NCBI GenBank assembly: GCA_017964255.1
Contig: JAGCSI010000151.1
Location: forward strand, 1 to 44,341
DNA: 44,341 nucleotides
Direction: 5' to 3'
DNA from: Bacteroidales bacterium
Lineage (GTDB): Bacteria > Bacteroidota > Bacteroidia > Bacteroidales > WCHB1-69
The stretch's first letter is position 1. Each line of letters begins with the position of its first letter. Shown here piece after piece: positions 36,202-44,341 of this stretch. A program made the position numbers and the translations under genes. The notes under the pieces were generated by a model. It did no database searches, was not told where the DNA came from, and saw nothing but the letters and a program-made list of their open reading frames with translations.

Positions 36202-36225
36202 CTGTTTACACTTAGCATAAGTTTG

Positions 36226-36233
36226 CAAAAATA
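36226..36233 (-). promoter_or_regulatory. -7 promoter element of the large surface-protein gene
   Basis: The minus strand reads TATTTTTG, 24 bases upstream of ATG 36201. Confidence 0.75.
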
Positions 36234-36278
36234 CATAAATAAATTGGATTATACCCCTGCTTTATCCCAAAACAAACA

Positions 36279-36296
36279 CATTTCTTCCAAGAAATG
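36279..36296 (+). promoter_or_regulatory. Perfect inverted repeat, possible operator
   Basis: CATTTCTT-CC-AAGAAATG has perfect 8-base arms. It ends 21 bases before the -7 element at 36318, so it covers the expected -33 region of that promoter, and it lies between two divergent promoters. It has no T-run. A repressor or activator site is possible; no regulator gene is adjacent. Confidence 0.45.
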
Positions 36297-36317
36297 AATT
36301 ATGAATCCTTTTTTTTG

Positions 36318-36325
36318 TATATTTG
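36318..36325 (+). promoter_or_regulatory. -7 promoter element of the DUF4878-like lipoprotein gene
   Basis: TATATTTG, 35 bases upstream of ATG 36361. It excludes the in-frame ATG at 36301, which lies upstream. Confidence 0.7.
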
Positions 36326-36360
36326 CCTTTCAATATTTTATTCACCTAAATTCAAAAATC

Positions 36361-36735
36361 ATGAGAAGAATCGCCCTATTTGTTTCAGCCTTATTGATGG
36401 TTTTCGCTTTCAGTTCATGCAGCAAAACCTCTCCTACGGATGTGGCCAACGACTATTACTCAGCCCTGAAGAAAGGGGACTTTGAGAAAGCTTTGTCTTA
36501 CACCAACATGACCAATTCCGAAGAAATCCAGCAAAGTGTCCAAAAAATGCAAGGTGTCGGTTTGAATGTGTCTGACTATGAAATCGTCAAAGAAGAAATT
36601 GCCGAAGACGGCAACAGCGCTATCGTGGAAGTGAGATACACCTTTACGTCCGCTTTCAATGACAATCCGGAAGAGAAAACCGAGAAACTCAATCTGGTCA
36701 AAGAAGATGGGAAATGGGTAATCTCGGCGAAATAA
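36361..36735 (+). CDS. Small DUF4878-like lipoprotein
   Basis: This 124-residue lipoprotein has the signal MRRIALFVSALLMVFAFSSC (Cys about residue 20). A single alpha+beta domain of the DUF4878/NTF2-like type follows: PTDVANDYYSALKKGDFEKA, an acidic middle, and VEVRYTFTSAF...EKLNLVKEDGKWVISAK. The closing KEDGKWVI strand is typical. The function is unknown in the family. The next gene overlaps its 3' end by 22 bases in another frame, so they are likely translated together. Confidence 0.82.
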   Translation: MRRIALFVSALLMVFAFSSCSKTSPTDVANDYYSALKKGDFEKALSYTNMTNSEEIQQSVQKMQGVGLNVSDYEIVKEEIAEDGNSAIVEVRYTFTSAFNDNPEEKTEKLNLVKEDGKWVISAK

Positions 36736-37379
36736 CCCACTTTTTTCCAAAAGGGAAAGGTAGAAATCGGATAGTATTCATTTCTACCTTTTTCTTTTTG
36801 GGGATTATCCTGCTGACCAGTTGCCACAACGATTCGAACACCCAAGAATTTCAATTACCCGGAAACATCCACCCCAAATCCGGGGATTTGGTTTTCAGAA
36901 CCGGACGAAGTGTGGTCAGCCACACCGTCACCCTGACGGACCAGAACAGCGTGTACTCGCATGTAGGCATGCTTTTATGGACCGGAGACCGATGGCAGGT
37001 GCTGCACGCCGTGCCCAATGAGCGGGAGTCCGAAAACGAAAAAGACAGCGTCAAATTGGAGGACATCAGCGTATTCTTCCGTTCCGACAGAGCCTCCCAA
37101 GGAGGAATTTTCCGGATTCCCATTGCCGATGACGATACGCTGAAAATACTGCAAAAAGGACTGAATCTATACCGCCAGCAAATGCTGTTCGACAATGCCT
37201 TTGATGACCAGGACAGCAGCGCCTTTTACTGCACCGAACTGATATGGTTCATCTACAAAACAGAACTGGACGTCGACCTTTCGCAAGGACAGCGGCACAA
37301 AGTACCTCTCTTTCCTCCCCTGATTTTCTGCTCCGACCTGCTTACCTATCCAGAGCTTGAAAAAATCTATGAATTCTAA
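36714..37379 (+). CDS. YiiX-like NlpC/P60-superfamily cysteine hydrolase, lipoprotein
   Basis: This 221-residue protein has a hydrophobic stretch and a lipobox LLTSC near residue 37. The n-region is unusually long (about 22 residues) because the only plausible start codon, ATG 36714, lies inside the upstream gene. The domain resembles YiiX/YebB: SGDLVFRTGRS, YSHVGMLLW with the presumed catalytic His, and FYCTELIWFIYK with the presumed catalytic Cys. Relatives are predicted amidases or peptidases of the permuted NlpC/P60 type; the substrate is unknown. A bidirectional terminator follows at 37433. Confidence 0.82.
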   Translation: MGNLGEITHFFPKGKGRNRIVFISTFFFLGIILLTSCHNDSNTQEFQLPGNIHPKSGDLVFRTGRSVVSHTVTLTDQNSVYSHVGMLLWTGDRWQVLHAVPNERESENEKDSVKLEDISVFFRSDRASQGGIFRIPIADDDTLKILQKGLNLYRQQMLFDNAFDDQDSSAFYCTELIWFIYKTELDVDLSQGQRHKVPLFPPLIFCSDLLTYPELEKIYEF

Positions 37380-37432
37380 TGGTCTTACTCTTAAAACACC
37401 AGTATATTTCTGTTTAGCTGAAATATAGCAGC

Positions 37433-37468
37433 AAAAAAAGAGATGCGAACAAACGCATCTCTTTTTTT
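37433..37468. terminator. Bidirectional intrinsic terminator between convergent genes
   Basis: The stem AAAAAAAGAGATGCG pairs with CGCATCTCTTTTTTT around the loop AACAAA, giving a T-run on both strands. It lies between the YiiX-like gene (plus) and enolase (minus) and can serve both. Confidence 0.88.
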
Positions 37469-37469
37469 G

Positions 37470-37501
37470 TTAACTGTCAACTATCAATTGTCAACTGTCA
37501 A

Positions 37502-37504
<3 letters not shown>
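37470..37504 (-). repeat. Heptamer array (TTGACAG/TTGATAG) overlapping the enolase stop codon
   Basis: Read on the minus strand it begins with the enolase stop TAG (37502-37504) and continues as TTGACAG, TTGACAA, TTGATAG, TTGACAG, TTAACAA up to the terminator. Family and gene-relative orientation match the arrays at 10009, 19801 and 32126. Confidence 0.88.
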
Positions 37505-38809
<1,305 letters not shown>

Positions 38810-38834
38810 TTAAGTGTTTTAAATTTAAAGTTTG

Positions 38835-38842
38835 CAAAGATA
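38835..38842 (-). promoter_or_regulatory. -7 promoter element of eno
   Basis: The minus strand reads TATCTTTG, 38 bases upstream of ATG 38797. Confidence 0.78.
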
Positions 38843-38854
38843 CAATTTTTTTCT

Positions 38855-38882
38855 CATACTTTTCCACAGATGGAAAAGTATG
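38855..38882. promoter_or_regulatory. Perfect 12-base inverted repeat upstream of eno
   Basis: CATACTTTTCCA and TGGAAAAGTATG are exact complements around CAGA. Relative to eno it lies just upstream of the -7 element and covers the -33 position. It could be an operator, or simply the edge of the repeat island that follows. Confidence 0.55.
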
Positions 38883-39116
38883 CAAAAGATCTTTTTCCGA
38901 CGGTAAGTGCAGCCGCACAAGCTCGTACGCCCCAACCGTCGGCCTTGCCCTCGCACGCATCGTCAGGGCATACAGCCTCCGTCTATCTCCTACTTCCACA
39001 TACTCGCATCTGCTGGGCAAGACAAGGCCCGCAGGTCTCGAAAGACCATAGGCGAGGCTGTGCGTAGGCCATGCCGACATGCGGTGCGTCCCTACTTTTT
39101 GAATTTTGAACTTTGA
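38883..39116. other. GC-rich non-coding island with hairpins between eno and the TM1266-like gene
   Basis: This stretch is much richer in G+C than the intergenic DNA around it. It contains CCGACGG...CCGTCGG (arms about 38897 and 38936), GGTCT-CGAA-AGACC (39034-39047), and an imperfect palindrome with GTAGG/CCTAC ends at 39064-39095. Open frames run through it on both strands, but they have Arg/Pro/Ser-rich composition with no domain, and one merges with the eno promoter, so I do not call a gene. It looks like a dispersed repeat element or a remnant of one. Confidence 0.5.
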
Positions 39117-39184
39117 ATTCTGAATTCAAAATGATTAGCACATTGTCTCATTAGCACATTAACTAATTTACTAATTTGCTAATT
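39101..39184 (+). repeat. GAATTCA-type and AATTAGCA-type octamer arrays
   Basis: GAATTTTGAACTTTGAATTC-like units (39101-39130) lead into ATTAGCAC/ACTAATTT units (39133-39184). These are the same two families as at 26374 and 6281/10387/16790. The array ends 11 bases before the -7 element at 39196. Confidence 0.78.
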
Positions 39185-39195
39185 GAAAAAAAGTG

Positions 39196-39203
39196 TATCT
39201 TTG
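39196..39203 (+). promoter_or_regulatory. -7 promoter element of the TM1266-like gene
   Basis: TATCTTTG matches TAnnTTTG. The leader to ATG 39286 is about 77 bases, the longest in the window, with a small TTCGAA-centred inverted repeat near 39230 and an AAAGGAAG stretch ten bases before the start. The in-frame extension to 39193 starts upstream of the promoter and is excluded. Confidence 0.7.
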
Positions 39204-39285
39204 CATCGCAAAACCGAGAAGCGGATTTATCTTCTTCGAAGTAAGCAGACTTATCATTAAACATCTAATCCAAAGGAAGTTACTA

Positions 39286-39558
39286 ATGGAAAAGAGAATA
39301 GGAACAGTCAGTATCCTGGTTTCAGACACCAGCGTTGTACCCGAAGTAAACCGGATTTTATCCGATTTTGGTGCTATGATTATCGCCCGTCAAGGCGTAC
39401 CCATGCACCAACACGGCTTCAACATCATTACTTTGATTATCGAAGGCACCACCGACGAGCTCAGCAGCCTCACCGGCAAACTGGGACGTCTGCAAGGTGT
39501 GGAGGTGAAGTCGATGCTAGCGAAGGCCAGGGGACAGGGGTCGGGGGATAGGTGTTAG
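39286..39558 (+). CDS. TM1266-like putative iron-only hydrogenase system regulator
   Basis: This 90-residue ACT-like protein begins MEKRIGTVSILVSDTSVVPE, followed by RILSDFGAMIIARQGVPMHQ, ITLIIEGTTDELSSLTGKLG and LQGVEVKSML. The family (about 80 residues) is found next to [FeFe]-hydrogenase maturation genes and is thought to be regulatory; the effector is not established. hydG is the next gene, which supports the call. The final ARGQGSGDRC is encoded by the start of a tandem repeat array and replaces the usual end, so the C-terminus seems to have been altered by the repeat. Confidence 0.87.
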   Translation: MEKRIGTVSILVSDTSVVPEVNRILSDFGAMIIARQGVPMHQHGFNIITLIIEGTTDELSSLTGKLGRLQGVEVKSMLAKARGQGSGDRC

Positions 39559-39725
39559 GTGTAAGGTTATAGGGGACAGGTTACAGGATACAGGTTACAG
39601 GGGATAGGTTATAGATGTTAGGTTATAGGGGTTAGGGATGAGAAGATTAATGGTGAGAGGATGAGAAGGTGTGAAGGTATGGGGGTGAGAAGGTGTGAAG
39701 GTGTGAGTGCATGAGGGTGTGAAGG
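39530..39725 (+). repeat. Long composite tandem array between the TM1266-like gene and hydG
   Basis: From inside the end of the TM1266-like gene, units of 7-8 bases run for nearly 200 bases. First come GGGGACAG/GGGGATAG, then GTTAGGTG, TTATAGGG and ACAGGTTACAGGAT types, then GAGAAGGTGTGAAGGTATG types. Neighbouring units are related by single changes, so several families grade into one another. No conserved spacer-repeat pattern is present, so it is not a CRISPR array. Confidence 0.82.
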
Positions 39726-39762
39726 TGAGAGAAGAAGTTGTCACAAGTGCGGAGACGATAAA

Positions 39763-39848
39763 GTGCCGAAGGCACGACATCTCAATAACCCCGCACGTAA
39801 GTGTGGGAGATAACAAAAACACCTCCCTCCTCAAAGTGCCGAAGGCAC
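39763..39848 (+). repeat. Second A-B-A palindrome block upstream of hydG
   Basis: GTGCC-GAA-GGCAC occurs at 39763-39775 and again at 39836-39848. Between them is element B (CCCCGCAC/GTGTGGG). Thirty bases (39778-39807) are identical to 3041-3070 next to recQ. The A hairpin has a shorter stem than at 3024 but keeps the GAA loop. Confidence 0.85.
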
Positions 39849-39897
39849 GACACATAATAGGGAAACAACATATACGAACAACTAAACATAAAAAGAC

Positions 39898-41298
39898 ATG
39901 GATGCATCAAAGAAATTCAAAAACTTCATCGACAGAGAGAAATTGTATGGTTTGATTGAAGGAGCCGCACCCTCAGAGGCTGAACTTCAGCAGATTCTGA
40001 ACAAGGCATTGGAACTGAAAGGTCTTGGTTTGGAAGACGTTGCCGCCTTGCTGAGAGTGAAAGACCACGACCAGATTTACGAGATCATGGAGACCGCCAA
40101 GAAGGTGAAACAGGACATTTATGGCAAGCGTCTGGTACTTTTCGCCCCGGTTTACACGGGCAACAAGTGCGTCAACAACTGCGTGTACTGCAGCTTCCGC
40201 CGCGACAACCACCTCATCAAGCGCAAAATCCTCAATATGGACGAAATCGCCACCGAGGTAAAAACCTTGCTGCGTGACGGCCACAAGCGCATCCTGCTGA
40301 TCTGTGGCGAGACTCCCGCCAACGACATCAACTACATCTGCGAAGCTATCAGAACCACCTACGCTGTAAGGGAAAACGGCCAGTACGTGCGCCGTATCAA
40401 TGTGGAACTGGCACCCATGTCCGTAGAGGATTTCCGCAGACTGAAAGCGGAGAAAATCGGCACCTACGTATGCTTCCAGGAAACCTACGACCCCATTCTG
40501 TACAAGGAATACCACCCGGCTGGCTCTCCCAAGGCCGACTACGAGAACCGTCTGCTGGTGATGGACCGCGCCATGGAAGGCGGCATCGACGATGTGGGTT
40601 TGGGCGTACTGTTCGGTTTGGCCGACTACCGCTTCGAGATTCTGGCCCTGATGGAACACGCACACCATTTGGAAGAGGCTTTCGGTTGTGGCCCTCACAC
40701 CATCAGCTTCCCGCGTATCGAACCCGCCGAAGGTGCTCCGCTTCCTGACAATATCCCGCACAAAGTCAGCGACGATGACTTCAAGAAAATCATCGCCATC
40801 ATCCGTATCGCCTTGCCATACACCGGTATCATTCTGAGTACCAGAGAGAACGACGATATGAGAACCGAGCTGTTCAACTACGGCATCAGCCAGATTTCCG
40901 CCGGATCAAGAACCAACCCCGGCGCTTACGCTTCCGAAGAGGAACACACGGGCAGCCAGTTCCAGCTGGGCGACCACAGAACTTTGGACGAAGTAGTTTC
41001 CGGCATGATTGACGCAGGTTATATCCCCTCGTTCTGCACCGGCTGCTACCGCAAAGGACGTGTCGGCCACGACTTCATGGACCTTGCCAAACCAGGCTTG
41101 ATCAAGGAGTTCTGCATGCCCAACGCCCTCTTCACCTTCCGCGAATATCTCAACGACTTCGCTTCACCCGAGACCAAGGAAAAAGGCTACAAACTGATGA
41201 AGGAACTGATTGCCGGCGTGGAAAAACCCACCCTCAAAAAGACCATCGAGACCAATGTGGCCAAGATTGATGAGGGCGAACGCGACATCTACTTATAA
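39898..41298 (+). CDS. hydG: [FeFe]-hydrogenase H-cluster radical SAM maturase HydG
   Basis: This 466-residue radical SAM enzyme cleaves tyrosine to supply CO and CN ligands for the hydrogenase H-cluster. The radical SAM cluster site is C-x3-C-x2-C (Cys91, Cys95, Cys98 in KCVNNCVYC). The C-terminal auxiliary-cluster site is C-x2-C-x22-C (Cys380, Cys383, Cys406, starting CTGCYRKGRVG). GETPAND, FQETYDP, DVGLGVLFGLADYRFE and SAGSRTNPGAY also match HydG rather than ThiH. It follows the TM1266-like gene after 339 bases of repeats. No TAnnTTTG was seen there, so read-through from 39196 is possible. HydE, HydF and the hydrogenase are not in the window. Confidence 0.95.
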   Translation: MDASKKFKNFIDREKLYGLIEGAAPSEAELQQILNKALELKGLGLEDVAALLRVKDHDQIYEIMETAKKVKQDIYGKRLVLFAPVYTGNKCVNNCVYCSFRRDNHLIKRKILNMDEIATEVKTLLRDGHKRILLICGETPANDINYICEAIRTTYAVRENGQYVRRINVELAPMSVEDFRRLKAEKIGTYVCFQETYDPILYKEYHPAGSPKADYENRLLVMDRAMEGGIDDVGLGVLFGLADYRFEILALMEHAHHLEEAFGCGPHTISFPRIEPAEGAPLPDNIPHKVSDDDFKKIIAIIRIALPYTGIILSTRENDDMRTELFNYGISQISAGSRTNPGAYASEEEHTGSQFQLGDHRTLDEVVSGMIDAGYIPSFCTGCYRKGRVGHDFMDLAKPGLIKEFCMPNALFTFREYLNDFASPETKEKGYKLMKELIAGVEKPTLKKTIETNVAKIDEGERDIYL

Positions 41299-41330
41299 TC
41301 GAAACCTTATTGTAATTTGACATTTTTTGA

Positions 41331-41363
41331 AAAGCGCACGTTCCTTGGGTTCGTGCGTTTTTC
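41331..41363 (+). terminator. Intrinsic terminator of hydG
   Basis: AAAGCGCACG pairs with CGTGCGTTT around an 11-base loop and is followed by TTCTTTT. It lies 33 bases after the hydG stop. Confidence 0.85.
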
Positions 41364-41452
41364 TTTTACATATTTGAATCCTATTGATATTGATCTCCTG
41401 CGGAGAAGTTGTTCAGCGGACTATGACTTCTGCCACAAATTCCTTAGGAGAT

Positions 41453-42208
41453 TTAGATGATTTCTATGGAAGAATCTTCCACCCAGCCTTTTTCGCCGTT
41501 AGGCAATTTGATTTCCACCCAGGTGCCCACACGGTCGGTGACAGCCACCTTCAAGCCTTCGTGAATCACAAACAGACTGGTACCCGTCTCATTGGGTGTG
41601 CCCTTGGCGTTCACCACCGACTGCATCACAATAGCCTCAGGCTGCTGGATATAACGCTTGGACTCCTTGGAAGCAAAAATCAAGGAGAAGATGGCAATAA
41701 TCAAAGAAATCAGCGCTAACACCACAGCAGTCACACTCAGCCAGCGGCGGCGGGAAACAAGCATCAACGCAATTGATAATGCAAACACAGCCCCGAAGAC
41801 CACAGCCATCACAGCCCATGCGGTGGCAGTCATGCTTTGGGACAAGCCATTCCACCAGCGCACGATAAACAACTCGGGCAGCACCTCTATCTTATCGGTA
41901 ATCTGCATGTTAGCGTATGCAATATTATGCTTGATATCCTCGTTGGAAGGGTCCAGACGCAAGGCCCGTTCGTACCACAACAAAGCCTCTGGCGTCTGTT
42001 TGGCCTTGAAATAGGCATTGCCCAAATTATAATACAAGATGGCTCCCTCATTCCCATGCTGGATAATCTCCTGATAACAGTCTATCGCCAATTCATAATC
42101 ACCATTCTGATAGGCTGTGTTTCCTTGCTGCATCAAGGAATCATCCACTGATGCGAAAGCGGAGAAGGCAATCGAAAAAATCGCAATAATAGCAACTATC
42201 TTTCTCAT
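41453..42208 (-). CDS. batE: BatE-like TPR and SH3 domain membrane protein
   Basis: This 251-residue protein has a signal sequence (1-21), then TPR repeats (about 24-95: QGNTAYQNGDYELAIDCYQE, AILYYNLGNAYFKAKQTPEA). Two transmembrane segments follow (about 120-175), then a bacterial SH3-like domain at the C-terminus (VTDRVGTWVEIKLPNGEKGWV). This is the BatE layout of the Bacteroidetes Bat (aerotolerance-type) operon. It follows batD by 13 bases and shares its promoter. ATG 42208 is used rather than the TTG two codons upstream. Confidence 0.87.
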   Translation of the reverse strand: MRKIVAIIAIFSIAFSAFASVDDSLMQQGNTAYQNGDYELAIDCYQEIIQHGNEGAILYYNLGNAYFKAKQTPEALLWYERALRLDPSNEDIKHNIAYANMQITDKIEVLPELFIVRWWNGLSQSMTATAWAVMAVVFGAVFALSIALMLVSRRRWLSVTAVVLALISLIIAIFSLIFASKESKRYIQQPEAIVMQSVVNAKGTPNETGTSLFVIHEGLKVAVTDRVGTWVEIKLPNGEKGWVEDSSIEII

Positions 42209-42221
42209 AATCAATCTTTTA

Positions 42222-44075
42222 TTATCTACGTTCGATTTTGGTCATAAAATCATGTGCCCGCTGGTACATCTCATTCATCATCTGCGAACTGTCGCCGGGG
42301 GCAAAACGGGCAAATTCGCACTGGTTCAATGTCTCCAAGAATTCCTTCACCGATTCCTCGTCCACCTGTTTTTCCTTCAGTTTCTCTTCCACGGTATCCA
42401 TCGACAACTGTGACAGCGGAATATGGAACTTGTCGCTCATATAGCCCCACAGTACCTGCGAAATCTCCACATAAAACTCCTCTTTCTGACCGGCATGCAG
42501 CAACTGACCGGCTTTTTTCAGACGTTTCCGGGCCACCTTGTTGGCACGTCTGTCTTTCATCAAAGTGACATTCTGCTTGGTTTCCATGGTTCTTCTCCAA
42601 ATAATGATAAAGATAATCAGAAGCAGGAAAGGCAAAATCATACCCACATAGAACCACGATGAATCGAAAAACTCACTTCGTTTTGGATGGAAGGCATTGC
42701 CGTTAGTCTTGATATAGCGAATGTCTTTCGACAAGAATTTGATATCTTTTTGATTAGAAGAAGAAGTGGTTACACCCCCACCCTTGCCTTTCTCGACCTT
42801 CATCTTGTATGAGTCGCTGGTCAATGTCTTATAGCTATGCGATTTCAAATCGAAATAAGAGAAAGTGGCGGCGGGGATGGTAAAATCACCTGCTTCGCGC
42901 GGGATAATGATGTACTCGAAAGTACGGCTACCCGTCACAGTATTGCCACGGGTATTGATATTGTCAGTGATTTTAGGGTCAGTGGCATCAAAATCCGAAG
43001 GGAATTCAATAACGGGCGCCTCTACATGCTGCAAATTGCCCGTACCACTGATGGTGATAGTCAAATTGGCAGCATCATTGGTTTTCAGTTCATTACGGCT
43101 CAGATTGGAAGTCATCGTGAAATTGCCCGCCAATCCACTGAAGTCTTCGGGCTTTCCATTTTCCGGCAAAGCCTTGCAATTCAGCACCACGCTATTGGAT
43201 TTCAAATCCAGCTCATAGTCCTGCGCATACTGGCGACCACCGAAAAACATGTCGAAGGGATCGTTGCTCTGCTGCGTATAGATGACACGCGCCATGAAAC
43301 CGATTTCGAAAGGTGTCACCGTAATTTTGCCCGACTTCTGAGGAAATACAGCGGTACGGCGCACTTCAAACACCGTAAATTTCTTCCCATCAATAACTTC
43401 AGTAGTACGAGGCGCCTCAGCATCAGGATTGCCCAAGGTATAGGACCAAAGGCCGCTTTGGGTGGGCGCATTGACGGAGGTCACCTGGTAACCACCGTTG
43501 ACACTGGGCCCGACGTATAACTTGTGGGTGATAATGACCTGCTCGCCCACGTAAGGATTGCTGTTGGAACAGTAAGCTTTCACAAAGACATCTCGTTTAT
43601 CAAATCCTTGTGACTGCTGGGCGCGCTGCTGCGATTGTCCCCGGCCACTACCACCTCCAGCCGCGCCTCCTCCATTGCCGCCACCTTCTACCACATTGAT
43701 GGTCACTGCATTCGACTTCACCTGATTGCCATTGACCACAAACACCATTCCCGGAATTGAGAACTGTCCCTCTTTTTTTGCAGCCAAAGTATAGGTATAG
43801 GTATATGATGATGACTGGGTCATCTGTCCATTGACAATACTGATGGAAGACGAAGAACCCTGGCTGGGACCATTCAGCACATCAAAATTGCTGAAGCCGG
43901 TGCTGACAATCTTTGAAGGTTTCTCATTCAGGGTCACCTGATAGCGGAATGCCTGCCCCACACCGACCTCGGAAGGAGCTTTGGCAGTGCAGGAAACCTG
44001 CGCCCATAAAGAAGCGCAACATATTGTGAATAAAATGGTTACAAATATTTTGAAGGATATCAAAAACTGTTTCAT
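42222..44075 (-). CDS. batD: BatD (oxygen tolerance) family membrane protein
   Basis: This 617-residue protein has a signal peptide (ending SLWAQ) and a long periplasmic beta-rich region with Ig-like segments. These include RYQVTLNEKPSKI, FSIPGMVFVVNGNQVKSN and GEQVIITHKLYVG, with a Gly/Gln-rich linker near residues 143-165. One transmembrane segment (about 492-512) precedes a cytoplasmic helical domain (SDKFHIPLSQLSMDTVEEKL). This is the BatD pattern. In many Bacteroidetes batD follows MoxR and batA-batC; here the promoter lies directly before batD and prs is divergent, so batD-batE form a separate unit. Bat proteins are linked to envelope stress, but the biochemical role is unsettled. Confidence 0.87.
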   Translation of the reverse strand: MKQFLISFKIFVTILFTICCASLWAQVSCTAKAPSEVGVGQAFRYQVTLNEKPSKIVSTGFSNFDVLNGPSQGSSSSISIVNGQMTQSSSYTYTYTLAAKKEGQFSIPGMVFVVNGNQVKSNAVTINVVEGGGNGGGAAGGGSGRGQSQQRAQQSQGFDKRDVFVKAYCSNSNPYVGEQVIITHKLYVGPSVNGGYQVTSVNAPTQSGLWSYTLGNPDAEAPRTTEVIDGKKFTVFEVRRTAVFPQKSGKITVTPFEIGFMARVIYTQQSNDPFDMFFGGRQYAQDYELDLKSNSVVLNCKALPENGKPEDFSGLAGNFTMTSNLSRNELKTNDAANLTITISGTGNLQHVEAPVIEFPSDFDATDPKITDNINTRGNTVTGSRTFEYIIIPREAGDFTIPAATFSYFDLKSHSYKTLTSDSYKMKVEKGKGGGVTTSSSNQKDIKFLSKDIRYIKTNGNAFHPKRSEFFDSSWFYVGMILPFLLLIIFIIIWRRTMETKQNVTLMKDRRANKVARKRLKKAGQLLHAGQKEEFYVEISQVLWGYMSDKFHIPLSQLSMDTVEEKLKEKQVDEESVKEFLETLNQCEFARFAPGDSSQMMNEMYQRAHDFMTKIERR

Positions 44076-44109
44076 ATATCTATACCTTAATTCAAGCTGA
44101 ATAACGATG

Positions 44110-44117
44110 CAAAAATA
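44110..44117 (-). promoter_or_regulatory. -7 promoter element of batD-batE
   Basis: The minus strand reads TATTTTTG, 34 bases upstream of ATG 44075. It excludes the longer frame that starts at 44162. Confidence 0.75.
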
Positions 44118-44150
44118 CAAAAATTGTGCCGTATGATTAAAAAAAACGTT

Positions 44151-44158
44151 TAAATTTG
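44151..44158 (+). promoter_or_regulatory. -7 promoter element of prs
   Basis: TAAATTTG matches TAnnTTTG, 44 bases upstream of ATG 44203. It is divergent from the batD promoter, with 33 bases between the two elements. Confidence 0.65.
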
Positions 44159-44202
44159 CCACATCACAACAAAAAAATCAACCCTTTAAAAATCAGTCTC
44201 TT

Positions 44203-44341
44203 ATGAATTCAGATGTAGCATTAGTTTCCGGCGGAGCCAACCGAGCATTAGCCGAACGCATTGCCGAGCATTTGGGCATGCAATTGTTATCCGTTGATAT
44301 TCCGCACTTTAAGGATGGCGAAATCCAAGTGTATTACAACG
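44203..44341 (+). CDS. prs: Ribose-phosphate pyrophosphokinase, N-terminal fragment
   Basis: The first 46 codons are present, and the gene runs off the right edge. ALVSGGANRALAERIAEHLG followed by FKDGEIQVYYN matches the start of PRPP synthetase (a Gly-Asn/Ala substrate loop, then FxDGE). The enzyme makes PRPP for nucleotide, histidine and tryptophan synthesis. The catalytic parts lie outside the window, so completeness cannot be judged. Confidence 0.85.
   Translation, partial: MNSDVALVSGGANRALAERIAEHLGMQLLSVDIPHFKDGEIQVYYN

Noticed and set aside
39204..39285. Riboswitch in the TM1266-like leader
   Set aside because: Only weak short pairings can be drawn and no known aptamer core is recognisable.
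39530..39848. Possible CRISPR array upstream of hydG
   Set aside because: The repeats are 7-8 bases with no unique spacers of constant length, and no cas genes are present.
39973..40761. Open frame of 262 codons antisense to hydG
   Set aside because: Shadow of a highly conserved radical SAM gene; composition typical of antisense frames.

Overview
The window is a bacterial chromosome segment from an anaerobic member of the Bacteroidetes, most likely order Bacteroidales. Four kinds of evidence point there. Twelve promoters carry the Bacteroidetes -7 element TAnnTTTG, mostly as TATTTTTG or TATCTTTG. Three large surface proteins end in the type B sorting domain of the type IX secretion system (T9SS). 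Lineage genes are present (gldF/gldG, batD/batE, the short RecQ, OstA-like and YiiX-like proteins). HydG and a TM1266-like protein imply [FeFe]-hydrogenase maturation. No tRNA, rRNA, CRISPR array, transposase gene or phage gene was seen.

Layout. Positions 1-1040 hold the end of a HipA N-terminal (HipS-like) gene and a separate HipA/HipT-type kinase, followed by a RecQ helicase (1053-2948). A repeat-filled gap precedes a secreted GH92 mannosidase (3276-6254). Positions 6342-9861 are an operon of gldF, gldG and an orphan P-loop protein. From 10007 to 16746 lie a SufT-like Fe-S factor, a peptide-binding lipoprotein, the DNA polymerase III delta' subunit, and a minus-strand operon of a DUF819 membrane protein, a MORN-repeat lipoprotein and an OstA-like protein. 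Positions 16976-19804 are a murD operon with a thioredoxin lipoprotein and a secreted helical-repeat protein. Positions 20828-26408 form an envelope cluster: DsbD, Lnt, NamZ-like muramidase, PAP2 phosphatase.

Positions 26516-36201 are a surface-protein island. Two tandem paralogues face a third, larger protein. All three share a Cys-rich module of about 190 residues (four copies in total), Ig/PKD/SprB-like repeats and a T9SS type B C-terminal domain. Positions 36361-37379 encode two small lipoproteins, and enolase follows on the minus strand. Positions 39286-41298 pair a TM1266-like regulator with HydG. The window ends with batE-batD on the minus strand and the divergent start of prs.

The most unusual feature is the intergenic DNA. 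Tandem arrays with 7- or 8-base period, in several unrelated sequence families, and short perfect palindromes fill most gaps. In about ten cases the repeat touches or supplies the stop codon of the neighbouring gene, and in two genes it encodes the last residues. One heptamer family (TTGAYAR) always has the same orientation relative to the gene it follows. Because 7 is not a multiple of 3, three units place a stop codon in every reading frame. The promoter motif also corrects several start codons, because the longest open frames begin upstream of or inside the -7 element.
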